This document shows, one piece after another, positions 9,398 through 19,459 of a stretch of 64,000 bases of DNA (position 1 is the first letter of the stretch; every line of letters begins with the position of its first letter). This DNA is from Artemisia argyi. Its lineage: Eukaryota; Streptophyta; Magnoliopsida; Asterales; Asteraceae. The DNA lies in NCBI GenBank assembly GCA_030686995.1, contig CM060703.1, forward strand, positions 1,024,501-1,088,500, written 5' to 3'. Made by a program: the position numbers and the translations under genes. A model generated the notes under the pieces. That model saw only the letters and a list, made by a program, of their open reading frames with translations. It searched no databases and was not told the DNA's origin.

Positions 9398-9995
9398 GAT
9401 GAACATGGTTGTATTTTGTATGATGAAGATATGGTCAACCAATGATACAAATAGATGGTACTGGATTTATATCTTAAGATTTAGTTGTATTGGTCCCAAA
9501 TGACTTTTATCATGCAAAGTATATGAAAGATAAAGACTTTGATTTCAAAATAAAATTCCCTTTCCATGTCATTTACTATGCAATTTTGCATTACTTCTAC
9601 ATTCATACATTGCTCTAAATGTAACATGATTGTGGAGATTGATTATGTTCACTGATACCTGCACTTTATTTTCTTCAATATATTAACTTTTGTTTGAGGA
9701 AATACAGATTATTGGCTTTTTGTTCTTATGCACAGTCTGAGTTTTTTAACAGGGCCATTCTTCTTATTGACAGAACACTGACCCTTCGATTCAGCAGGGC
9801 ATAGTGGAAGGGAGATGCCACTTAGAGAGCCAATAACCACTAATATTGCTTCATGGTCTATGCTTTTCGATTATGTTGTTTAAAGATATTAAATCAGATT
9901 TTGTTCCTTTAGAATATTACGAGCCTTTGTTGATCCAATGTCGATTGTACAAGGAGGGTTTGGTTGTAAAAGGGACTCTCCTTGTCAGCAAGAAG
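9398..9995 (+). pseudogene. RNA-dependent RNA polymerase (gamma clade, RDR3-like) remnant
   Basis: Two exon-like pieces recall plant RNA-dependent RNA polymerases of the RDR3/4/5 group. The first, after acceptor ATTGCAG (9391-9397), reads DEHGCILYDED. After a frame break it reads IQIDGTGFIS and then, past a stop, DLVVLVPNDF and KYMKDKDFD (to about 9546). DGTGFIS is a hallmark stretch of this family. The second piece (about 9899-9995) reads EYYEPLLIQCRLYKEG and VVKGTLLVSKK and ends at a donor (GTAATG). In intact relatives it continues to an RPSMIKV motif, which I do not find downstream. An in-frame stop and a frameshift show it is dead. Intact members make double-stranded RNA; this fragment lacks the catalytic DFDGD region. 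Confidence 0.6.
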
Positions 9996-10796
9996 GTAAT
10001 GTTTGCAATTATTCTTACTGTAGGAAATTATATAGATGGATACAATTGTTTTGAGCAAATATATGTTAATTAAATGCATAAAAGAGATACTGTGTTTTGA
10101 TGGGTCAAACACATGCAATAAAAGTGATTGGCCTAGAAGGAAAAGGGTGAAATGGGTCAAAATTTGTCAAAACTTTATATGGGTTAATATTTTAATTAGT
10201 GGACGTAACATATTTGATATTAAACTTCAGTATATTTGTATTGCAGTAAAGGAAGGTTTCTGATAGCTCAAAAAATTACTTGATGGAGACGAGCATGAAT
10301 GTCAATATTAATAATTAAAAAGGTCAATGCGTGTTTTGTTTTGTTTTTTTTTCATGTAACTCTTTTAATAGTTTGCAAATTTATATTTCAATGTTTTAAA
10401 CAACCGTAATATGTTGATGTTTGTTTGTATGCATCGTTATTGCAGATGGTCCAAGTGAGCACATTGTTCTGTTGTCTTCAATGATAAACTTTTCGGTTGT
10501 AAATTAGTCATTCGGTGGAAAAACAAAGAAAACAAGAAGAAAACAAAGTACTGGATAAAAATCTTTAAGCCAACAGTACGACAGTAGTGATGAAGAGTAA
10601 TCCTGCATTTGTGATAGCATTTAAACTTAATAGTTAATTGTTCCTTGCTGTAACGGGTCTAGCCTAGATTTTATATGGACAAGATATATTGATTTTTGCA
10701 TTACCTGATAGTTGGCACATTCCATAAGTAGTTGATTTTACCATCTAATTAGACGTAAATGCATATGAAATACGATGTATGCTTGCTGCAAGTACG
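9996..10796. other. Spacer between RDR remnant and GT43 copy A
   Basis: AT-rich sequence with no reading frame or repeat I can assign. Homology to the other GT43 copies begins abruptly near 10797. Confidence 0.5.
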
Positions 10797-11707
10797 GATT
10801 ACTTTTGCTATTACTAGATCCTTCAATTATATGGCAAGTGCACGAGCAGTGTAGACGCGCGCAATCTATTTATCTTTATGTTACATTAAATTAATATTGT
10901 CTTATTCTCAAGATTGAAATTGCATTGCGGGTACTGTGTCAAATATGAAGTTGTGAATTCCTTTTTTGAAAAGGCTGAAGCTTGTACGTTTGTTTGTCGA
11001 TTTGAGCGACCAAGGGACAGAGCTGTACTCTCTTGTTGTCTATCTGATTGAAAGAAATAGTAACTTATATTTGTTGGGGCGGGGAAAGTGTAAATTCCAG
11101 ACCATCCGATTAGTAGCACTTTGACTATCACGTTAGCAATAGTAGTAGTCTTGAAAAAAAACAGATTAGAAGATTCGGAAACGCAATCCACATATTAATG
11201 AATATGAAGAAATAATCTTTGATGTATATTGCATCTTTCAACCAGAGCTTAATGGATTCTTCTGGAAATGTTGGAATAGATCTCGGAGTAAAAAATATGT
11301 AAATTTTAGTAATGCAAATAATCCTTTTTTTAGTATAAATTCCGCTCACTTTTGACGTTTTGCCTATACAAGAAAGATTGAGATTGCATACCTTCTACTT
11401 TTGATTCTGATTGACCAATTGGTAAATCTGTGCATCCAGGCTCCTAATGGCTCACAGACCTCAAAGTGGTAGTCTTGTATGCCTGATATTTTTTATCTTT
11501 TCACTTTTATTTTGCCACCGAATATAGCGTGTAACGTGTTACATGTTGGATTTTCTATGACTTACCATTTTGTAAAGGAATTTATCCATATTGCTTAGCA
11601 AAATGGTGTTACATAAGCTCCAATTCAGGAAGAAATTTGTCCCTGTTTTCATCCATCTGCGTGCTTGTCTAGACACTAAGGTGCTGTTGTTTTATGTTTG
11701 ACTGCAG
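10797..11707 (+). other. GT43 intron-1 remnant, copy A
   Basis: Matches the intron after GT43 exon 1 in copy C (from about 53826) and copy D (about 58110-59008). The left edge, TTACTTTTGCTATTAC, is abrupt and no exon 1 lies upstream, so copy A has lost its 5' half. It ends with acceptor ACTGCAG (11701-11707). Confidence 0.75.
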
Positions 11708-12228
11708 TCGGTTTGGCACTTGGCCAGTTGCAATGGTTGCCCAAAGCAAAAACAAGGCCACTTTGGAAGGTCCGGTTTGCAATGGAAGTCAAGTGATTGG
11801 GTGGCACACAAATGAGAAGAGTAAAAGGCTCAGAAGATTTCATGTTGACATGTCAGGATTCGCATTCAATAGCACCATCTTGTGGGATCCAAAGAGATGG
11901 GAAAAACGCAGCTCAGCTTTGATTCGTCAAATGGACACCGTCAAAGAGGGATTCCAGGTATGCATCATATTATATAAATTAATTCAGGGAATTGTCATTT
12001 ACTTAAACTTTGGGATTAAATTTTTACTGTTTGTTTACTCGTACTGTTACATTTCAGGAGACTACCTTTATAGAAGAGTTGGTGGAAGATGAAAGTCAAA
12101 TGGAAGCGACTCCTTCCGGATGTTCTAAAATCATGAACTGGCACCTTCATTTGGAAGCGCATGGGCTTGCTTATCCAAGAGGCTGGTTACTTCAGAAGAA
12201 CCTCGATGCTGTTCTTCCTATCGAGTAA
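11708..12228 (+). pseudogene. GT43 xylan xylosyltransferase (IRX14-like), copy A: exons 2-3
   Basis: Exon 2 (11708-11957, 250 bases) and exon 3 (12058-12228, 171 bases), split by a 100-base GT-AG intron, encode the last ~140 residues of a GT43 glycosyltransferase. Intact IRX14-type proteins are Golgi type II membrane enzymes that help extend the xylan backbone of secondary walls. Visible family stretches are [71 protein letters not shown] and NWHLHLEAHGLAYPRGW. Both exons are open and spliced in frame, ending at TAA 12226-12228. The transmembrane N-terminus and the exon with the DDD motif are absent, so I call it a 5'-truncated copy. If an exon 1 lies outside the window, it could still be expressed. 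Confidence 0.85.
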
Positions 12229-13870
12229 AAGGCGATGCTTGTGACCTTCCAAACAAGAGCCAGAAAGAGGTATGGTTCTAGTTGCATTTTATTGTTGGCA
12301 AAATAGATAAAATTCGCATTCAGCATTCAGATTTTTCAGTACATATGCAAAGAAAAAGATTGATCAATGGCATACTTATATATTCATGATTTCTGAAACA
12401 AATGAGAACTTGTGAAAATGATAACATGAAAAGAGTAATCAACTAAATTCAAGAACAAATTATAAATTATACGTATTTTGACAATGAAAAAGCCTAAAAG
12501 ATAACATCTGAATTAAGAATATTTTTAAATCTGTTTTCATTTCATAGAAATAAATAGAAAACAATGAATGCTTGACATTAAGGGTGTGAATAGTTGTGCT
12601 TAGATGAGGCTCTTTTCTGGGAAACTTTTCTATGGAAACTGAAAAATCAAAACGTGTTCAAGTTGACCTCTTTGGCTCTTTCAGCAATTGTCTTCTTGGA
12701 AATAGAAAACTCACTAATCCAACTGGATTACCATGATTTAGAAAACTATAATTTCTAGTTTTCTGCACTTTTCTCTTGCACTTCCCACTTTTTTTAAATA
12801 GAAAATGCAACTCTATCTAAATATGTTTTCCAAATTTTAAACACATTTCTAAAAACTAAATAGTCCTACATTCTCTAGAGATTAAGAGCAAATTTCTCAC
12901 ACCTAGGCTAAATGCACCAAGCCTTTTTTTTTTTTTTAAATTTATTTCCAAGTTTTTAATTGCTGGGATTGTCTTATTATTTCGTGTAAGTTATACTCTC
13001 TTATGTACCATCTAAAATACCATTACTTATAGTTGCAAGGGATGTGATAAATTTACCCAACTACCCGCTCAGATTCTAGACTTTTATATGAACTTCTGAA
13101 GTTGATAACATATTTAATAAAGTAATTGCTATTTTAGAGTGAGGGGATTGCCTAGAATTGCAACTAAAAAACTTAAATCTGCCCAAGTGGGATATGGGTA
13201 CTTTGCTCACTCGTCGAAAGGAGTGGAAGCTCAATATATCAGTTTGATATCTAGTTATTCATTGCAAACCTATTGTTTTATATATGATTGACTTCTTTGT
13301 GAAGAAGTCCTAGTGGTAAGGCACTTGACTTACTCAAAAGAAGCCTAGGATTCAAACATCACTAGTTACACATTTGGGGGTGGCCAAGGAAGGGTCGGAA
13401 ACGGTCACGGGATACCTGGTTAGGCTGCGTACATCCGAGTAAAGAAAAGTCACCCTACCTGGGTTTACAACAGGAAAACCTCATTCGTTTTCTTTTTGAA
13501 GAAATGTGAACATTAAAGACATAACATGCTCATAAGTTGTGTTGCTTTTTGTGCAGTGATAAGATGTCAATATTCAGGTGGCACATTGGTTTTTTGACAC
13601 TCCATCAGTTTTCCACAAAAGCTATTATGACCAAAAGCAGCTCTGCGTTTTTTTTAGAAGCAGTGGGAAAGGAGGTGAAAGAAGGTGTGATTTTCTTTCT
13701 CTCAAGTCAAAAGATGATATTGCCTTTTAGTTGTGTTATGTGTATTATTATGCTTATATTCTTTTACTACACGGTTGGTTCGGCCAGAGGTGCCATTGCC
13801 TTCTGATATTTTGGTAAAATTCTTTTTTAAACATGTGAATGTGATAGAGTTGCCTTGTTTTTGTACACCA
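12229..13870 (+). other. GT43 copy A 3' UTR with a UTR intron
   Basis: After the stop, CAGAAAGAG is followed by a GTATGG donor (12270), and TTTGTGCAG (to 13556) is followed by a conserved exon starting TGATAAGATGTC. The same donor and acceptor occur after copies B and D, so the 3' UTR appears to carry an intron of about 1.3 kb. The open frame of about 89 codons across the last exon is untranslated sequence. The intron contains a SINE (13301-13495). Confidence 0.65.
13301..13495 (+). mobile_element. tRNA-derived SINE in the GT43 3' UTR intron, copy A
   Basis: An RNA polymerase III A box (CCTAGTGGTAAGGCAC, from 13309) and a B box (GATTCAAACATC, 13349-13360) lie about 40 bases apart, followed by a conserved body (GGGGGTGGCC...GGAAACGGTCACGGGATAC). 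The same unit lies at equivalent places in copies B and D. Exact ends are uncertain. Confidence 0.6.
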
Positions 13871-14586
13871 GAAAAGAATATACACTCTAAAGCATGATAG
13901 ATAAAAAAAAGAAAAAAAAGAAAAATCCAGGTGGAAGAAAAATGGATAAAGTAGAAGAAGATGAAGATGAGAGAATAAGGTAATTATTTGGTTGGTATCG
14001 TGTCCCTAACTCAAATAATACACATGACACGTTATATCCACTCAGCTACCTCATCCCTTCCCATTTTTTAATCAAATAATAGTTCTTCGCAGTTCGCACA
14101 AAGTATCAAAAACTTAATCTGGGTAAATTCAACTACTTTACTGCAAGCCCAAATTGGGTTGATTGGGCTTATTTTTATGTTTGAAAACCGTGAATCAAAA
14201 TATTGACTACTTAAAAGATTTTATAGTATAACATGCTAACATGTTTTTATTGTACAGTCTGTGAAACTATGTTTAACGGGATGCAGTTGCTGCGGATGAA
14301 AAATTTTCTAAATTTTAGCTAGAAAATAAAGTTTTATGTAAGTAATGAGCACGTTGTGGTGATGTATTATTTGATAAATCTTTTATGACATATTAATTAA
14401 AATCATTTAATTACTTTACAATCTTTGCATAAAAAATATTGTGTATGCCTATATAATTTGATATTTATGCATTTTCCTATAATCAAATTATGTAATACAG
14501 TTCGTATTCTTTATCTATTACTCTAACGTAATTAAAAACTATAAAAGTTGGCGTTTTTAGATGTAACGTTTGCATAAAAAATCATG
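13871..14586. other. Dispersed-repeat start and AT-rich spacer
   Basis: Right after the GT43 3' UTR, the sequence switches to AAAAGAATATACACTCTAAAGC and a GAAGATGAAGATGAGAGA stretch that also follow the foldback MITE at 14777 and 27240. Copies B and D continue differently, so this is an insertion edge. The rest is AT-rich with no gene. Confidence 0.5.
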
Positions 14587-14776
14587 TATATTCTTTTCTT
14601 ATTTGCAAAGTTTAGCATATTTGGTGATTTTACATTCTTTATTAAAGACCTATAATGTTCCCGACAAATTCTTTTACCAAGCTAGCAAATAAACTCTTTT
14701 TCTTTAGGATAATGTAAAGTAAAAATCACAAAGCAAAATTTAATATGCTAAACCTTGCTAATGAGAAAAGAATATA
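14587..14776. mobile_element. Foldback MITE, copy 1
   Basis: About 190 bp whose two halves are imperfect inverted repeats of about 65 bp. The left starts TATATTCTTTTCTTATTTGC; the right ends GAGAAAAGAATATA. Related copies lie at 27049-27239, 28845-28930 (right part), 49045-49195 and 63852-64000. I could not define a target-site duplication. Confidence 0.7.
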
Positions 14777-15660
14777 CACTCTAAAGCATGATAGATAAAA
14801 AAAAAATGTGTGAAAGAAAAATGGAAAAAGTAGATGAAGATGAAGATGAGAGAACAAAGAGAGAAATACTATTTTTAAATTATCTCTGTATTTGTGTTTT
14901 GCCTTTTGGCATGTGATATAACTGTTTCTTTATTTCTGTTTTCTTTTTTGTCAGATAAAAACTCAAGTTTAGTTTTTTTTATTAATTGAGCTTATAATTT
15001 TAGAAAATCATTCTCCAATTCGTAAATTGTATTTTAAAAAAGAGAAAACAAGTTGATACGAGATTTTATATATGCTACGATTTTTTGGCGTAAATAATTT
15101 GATTATGATATTAGTAATTAAGTTTTCGAACTAGTTAATATAGTGATGCCACTCCGAAGGATGTTTGCATGTCTGTTCGGGTTTAAAAATTGCCTTACAA
15201 CCTTACTGTGTACAACTATTAAATTATTGCTTAAAGTTTAAAGTATGTTATAAAAGTGTATCCAAAGAGAAAACTAAGTTCTAAATTAGCGGGTCAACAA
15301 GTCAAACGGTCAATAGGTAAATTCAATTTTGATTATGGTTTAGTGATTTAGTTTTACTCCTGAATGCGCCACTACTCTAAAGTGGTTTCTTTACTAAGTT
15401 GATGCGATAAATTAGCGGGTCAACAAGTCAAACGATTAATAGGTCACGTTAAGTTGTGTCATATGATGTTTTTTCAACGATTAAAATTGAGATTTGTTTT
15501 TTTTCTATAACTAATTGACAATGCAATGTGCATGTGCTTGTTTCTAAAAGATGATTTTTTATTTTTTATTTTTTATTTTTTATTTTTTTTTTTATTTTTT
15601 TTTTTTTTTAATCATAGTCATAAAACTAAGAAAACTTAAACAAATCTTTAATTATAATAT
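14777..15660. repeat. Dispersed repeat attached to the foldback MITE, copy 1
   Basis: Shares long blocks with 27240-28820, for example GTTTTCGAACTAGTTAATAT, GTTTGCATGTCTGTTCGGG and CTAAAGTGGTTTCTTTACTA, in the same order and orientation. The other copy carries an extra hAT-like insertion. No coding region is apparent. Confidence 0.65.
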
Positions 15661-15833
15661 TGTTTATAATTACTGAGAACATAAAAAAAATGTATATATG
15701 CTTTATCAACTTTTGAAAACAAGTAACATTTACCTAGACACAAATACAAAATTGCAAACACAACAAATAGAACACACAGATGCACCATATGATGGTTGAG
15801 CCGCACAAAAAATATTACAAATTGCTATATCTA

Positions 15834-15835
<2 letters not shown>

Positions 15836-15885
<50 letters not shown>
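15836..15885. repeat. (TA)n microsatellite
   Basis: Run of about 50 alternating bases. It is followed by ATAATACCCGTGCACGCACAGG (15901-15922), which resembles the end of a small plant inverted-repeat element, though I cannot find its partner. Confidence 0.9.
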
Positions 15886-15888
<3 letters not shown>

Positions 15889-16375
15889 TCAATACTAGTT
15901 ATAATACCCGTGCACGCACAGGATTTTTACTAAAAGTTATGGTTAAGTATGTTAAACATTAAATCAATATTTTCGTTAGTATTCCTTGTTTAGCGGTGGT
16001 AACAATTTATCATAGCTTTATCATAATGCAACCGTAATCACCTACTCGTGTTGCATTTGTGTAACAATTCCTGATAAACCACCAATCAGCGGGCCTTTGT
16101 TACACCCAAATATACCCATCAAAACAAAGGATTTGATAACCTGACCTTGTTGGGGATATCATGGGCAAAAGAGAAAGAGGGTCAAAAAGAGGGCAATCCA
16201 AACACATAATTGGTTTGTTCTTAGACCATCTAGCAAAGCTCTCTGCGACACTTCTTCTCAAGAACAACAATACTATTATGATTGCATTAATCTGATCAAA
16301 ATAGTGCAACAAATAATAACTACTCCGTATAAGAGTAATAATGAATTATATAGTTATTCCTTATACAAACTCGGA
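15886..16375. other. Unassigned spacer
   Basis: AT-rich sequence with no supported gene. The minus-strand 70-codon frame at 16100-16312 has no recognisable domain. It may be decayed continuation of the neighbouring kinase pseudogene, but I see no kinase motif in it. Confidence 0.4.
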
Positions 16376-16800
16376 TTCCTCAGACTTGCAGCTACGTTTT
16401 ATAATGCTTTTTATAGCAACAACGGTTCCATCTCTCAACATACCCTTGTGAATAGCCGAAAACACACTCTTGCCTAACAAATTTCTAGACGCAAAGTATT
16501 GCGTTGCTGACTCTTATCTCTTACAAATTAAACCTAAGACTTCTCATTATTTCTTAAAAGACCCCGCCAAATCGTCGATCCTCGGCTACCAGGTCCCACC
16601 CATTAGGGCACTCGAGGTTGATTATAGGTGACCCATTTTTTCTACATGCTTCCTTTGACTTCAGCTAGTCAATTGGTCCATTAGAATGGTCAAACTTATT
16701 GCTGCGTTTTTCTGCTCTGTTTAAAAAATGTGAAACTGCTAAGAAACCAATGACTGATAATCCCATGATTGCTACTAACACTCCAACAATAATAGAACCT
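16376..16800 (-). pseudogene. Leucine-rich-repeat receptor-like kinase fragment
   Basis: Reading leftwards from 16799, a hydrophobic segment (GSIIVGVLVAIMGLSVIGFL) looks like a transmembrane helix and is followed by basic residues. Further on come a juxtamembrane LECPNGWD stretch (near 16600), RFNL, a stop and frameshift, then ESATQYFASRNLLGKSVFS and GMLRDGTVVAIKSIIKRS (16400-16500). The last is the glycine-loop strand and the VAIK lysine strand of a kinase N-lobe. It ends at a stop after SEESEF near 16378. The order of membrane helix, juxtamembrane and N-lobe fits an LRR receptor kinase of the plasma membrane. Stops, frame breaks and absence of the ectodomain and C-lobe make it a pseudogene. 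Confidence 0.65.
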
Positions 16801-16962
16801 TGAATTTACCTTGTGTCGGGTAAGTGGTCGTTGTTTCTGAGCAATAAGAGAAGCCTACAACCATTCAACCAATGACAGATTGTCTTTTGAGATAACATTT
16901 GTGGCCTCACCTTTCAAAGTCGTCTGTTAAAACGAAGAACCAACCATCAGTACGTTACAGGA

Positions 16963-17070
16963 GGTGTTTGTTTAAGCTTATTTAGCTTATGGCTTATGGA
17001 GTTTTTGAAAGACTAATAAGGTCACAATTTTGGGCTTATGAGCTTATCCCGATTATAGCTTATCAAACAC
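16963..17070. mobile_element. Small inverted-repeat element abutting the CACTA end
   Basis: GGTGTTTGTTTAAGCTTA at the left mirrors TAGCTTATCAAACAC at the right, with internal GCTTATG repeats. It looks like a MITE of about 105 bp whose last bases overlap the first CAC of the CACTA terminus. Family unknown. Confidence 0.4.
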
Positions 17071-17696
17071 TACAAGAAAACATCAGTTTAGTCACATTTT
17101 TAGCGACGCTTTTAGCAACTTATTTTGGCTCAGCGACACATTTAGTTACGCGACACTAAAAGTCGCTACGAGGAAGTCGCTAAATTTTGTGACATCTAAG
17201 ACAAGTTGCTACAAATAGAGACAACTATAGCGACTTCCTTTCATAAGTCGCTATTTAAAATAGCGTCACATCTCTTTGTGTCCCTAACTAAGTCGCTATT
17301 TGTGCCACCTATCGCTATTTGGGTTACTACATGTGTCGCAATTGGTCCACCTTGACGCTGTTTATGTCGCTATCAATGTCACATTTGGTGTAATATGACA
17401 CTGTTTAAGTCGCTATTTTTGTCTATTTATAGCGACATTTCAGTTTTGAATCGCTATTTATGTCGCTATTTTTAGCAACAACATATTATACGTTGCCGTC
17501 TAAGACGTTGCATTTCGGTAACGTTCACTAAACCATAATTACAATAATACATATGAAGATCCAAGATATTAGCATATATATAAAAAAAATGTCGATACAT
17601 GAAGTTTTGCTAAGCATTCCATCAACAAATTTTGAACTAGTTATCATCTAGTTACAACTTATTCAAGTACTAAAAAAAACAACACTATCAAACCTT

Positions 17697-18014
17697 CTTA
17701 CCACCAATTGCTTTCAGAATTTGACGAGTGGCTTTTGACACTTCTTGAGAGACGACCTTCCCGACTTCTTGAGCAACCACTTTAGTAACCTCCTCATAGA
17801 CAATCTTTTTTAGGTTCTGCTAGTACGATGCTTGGGCTTCCAGAACCTGAGCTAGCTTCCTGGACTGATCTTCCTGTGCATTCCTTAAGGTGTCAATCTC
17901 ATCTCTCATAAATCCCTGCTCCTGTTCTTGTTGATTCAACTTGTCTTCAACACGATCAAGGTCCTCATGTGAATTATTGACCGAAGGCTCATCATCAGCA
18001 TCACGTTGAAACAA
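17697..18014 (-). pseudogene. CACTA-encoded protein C-terminal remnant
   Basis: A minus-strand frame from 18014 gives a charged, probably coiled-coil stretch (RVEDKLNQQEQEQG, MRDEIDTLRNAQ) to a TAG at 17820-17822. Beyond the stop the same frame continues with heptad-like EEVTKVVAQEVGKVVSQEVS to about 17697. Plant CACTA transposases of the Ptta/En/Spm type commonly end in such coiled coils. The assignment rests mainly on its place inside the CACTA terminus and is moderate. The internal stop and the truncated 5' side indicate a dead copy. Confidence 0.5.
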
Positions 18015-18284
18015 ATACTTATCAACCCCTGATCCAGATCCATAATAACTTGCATTCTTGGAGCCAACATGACCAATCCATCTTTTGTGTGTATTAGAAA
18101 TATTTCCAGGTGTAATGTCAAGAGAGTCATCTGCTTACTTGAGGTACAACATTAGTGCCAACTTTAGGTTTAACTGAAAATCAATAATGACAATCAAGTT
18201 AGCAGGGTAGATATGTTGATAAACTAAAAACATTGCTGTGGACGACTAGCTTCAGATTAAAAAAAAGAAAATTACTCACCAGAG

Positions 18285-18785
18285 AAGCCATATTTGTCCT
18301 TGTTCTTCACTTTATTATTCAAATTTGCCTGTAAGTAAAGGACAATGAGCATTCATTAAAAAACGTTAGAATAAAATGCAGAATAGACTAATACTTTTTT
18401 CAAATCAGATTTAGCAACCTTGTCAGCATGCTTTAGAACTGGTAACGATCTCCTTCCAACATGTGGTACAACAGTTGTATTGACTTTAGATTTAAAAAGC
18501 CAAGCATGACAAGAGTTCACGGGGTTCATATCTTAATATTATCATATAGATACTGTGAATGACTTGCACACTTATCAGAAACGAAAATTACTCACCAGAG
18601 AAGCCATGTTTCTCCTTGTTCTTCACTTCATTTTCCAAATTTATCTACAAATAAAGAACAATTAGCATTCATAGAAAAGTATGAAAATAAAATGCAAAAT
18701 AGAACAGAACAGAAGCCTACTTTCTTGAGATCAGTATTATCCACCTTGTCAACACGCTTTAGAACTGGTAACGATTTCCTACTAG
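18285..18785. repeat. Tandem duplication inside the CACTA fragment
   Basis: About 190 bp containing CTTGTTCTTCACTT, ACAATTAGCATTCAT-like and CTTTAGAACTGGTAACGAT sequences occurs at 18285-18475 and again at 18600-18785, a period of about 315 bp. Confidence 0.7.
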
Positions 18786-18946
18786 AATAAGCAAACGTAA
18801 CCATCTATTCAAGGACATTGGCATATTAATGTAAAACATAGGGAGATATTGTGGAAATAGAAACCTTTGTGGTGGGCAATATATCTTCGATGATTTCCTA
18901 AAAAATTAATATATAAAACCGTTAGTTGTTTTATGTTTGACTGCAG

Positions 18947-19459
18947 TCGGTTTGGCACTTGGCCAGTTGCAATGGTTGCACAAAGCAAAAACAAGGCCAC
19001 TTTAGAAGGTCCGGTTTGCAATGGAAGTCAAGTGATTGGGTGGCACACAAATGAGAAGAGTAAAAGGCTCAGAAGATTTCATGTTGACATGTCAGGATTC
19101 GCATTCAATAGCACCATCTTGTGGGATCCAAAGAGATGGGGAAAACGCAGCCCAGCTTTGATTCGTCAAATGGACATCGTCAAAGAGGGATTCCAGGTAA
19201 TTGTATAAATTAATTCAGGGAATTGTCATTTATTTAAAGTTTGGGATTTAATTTTTACTGTTTGTTTACTCGTACTGTTACATTTCAGGAGACTACCTTT
19301 ATAGAACAGTTGGTGGAAGATGAAAGTCAGATGGAAGCCACTCCTTCCGGATGTTCTAAAATCATGAACTGGCATCTTCATTTGGAAGCGCATGGACTTG
19401 CTTATCCAAGAGGCTGGTTACTTCAGAAGAACCTCGATGCTGTTCTTCCTATCGAGTAA
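18947..19459 (+). pseudogene. GT43 xylan xylosyltransferase (IRX14-like), copy B: exons 2-3
   Basis: Exon 2 is 18947-19196 (250 bases) and exon 3 is 19289-19459 (171 bases), with the same phases and splice sites as copies A and D; the intron is shorter (92 bases). It encodes the C-terminal ~140 residues of the GT43 domain. It differs from copy A at only a few residues, for example [16 protein letters not shown] and FIEQLVED. Only about 24 bases of intron 1 (from about 18923) remain before CACTA sequence takes over. It therefore has no exon 1, no DDD motif and no membrane anchor. Both exons are still open. Expression as part of a CACTA-driven chimeric transcript is possible but not shown. Confidence 0.85.

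Larger units (their letters stand above)
17068..18922 (-). mobile_element. Truncated CACTA (En/Spm) transposon
   Basis: Begins with the classic terminus CACTACAAGAAAA at 17068. This is followed by a 450-bp subterminal zone (17090-17530) with many copies of GTCGCTA in both orientations, the type of array bound by CACTA transposition proteins. Remnants of a minus-strand coiled-coil coding region lie at 17697-18014. The opposite terminus is missing: the element ends abruptly near 18922, where GT43 copy B sequence begins. Internal sequence 18285-18475 is repeated at 18600-18785. Confidence 0.75.

Noticed and set aside
13537..13806. 89-codon open frame after GT43 copy A, with similar frames after copies B and D
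   Set aside because: It straddles a splice acceptor (GTGCAG) that follows the GT43 stop in all three copies, and copy D breaks the frame. It is best read as the second exon of the 3' UTR.
16100..16312. 70-codon minus frame next to the kinase remnant
   Set aside because: No kinase motif (no HRD, DFG or APE); kept as unassigned spacer.
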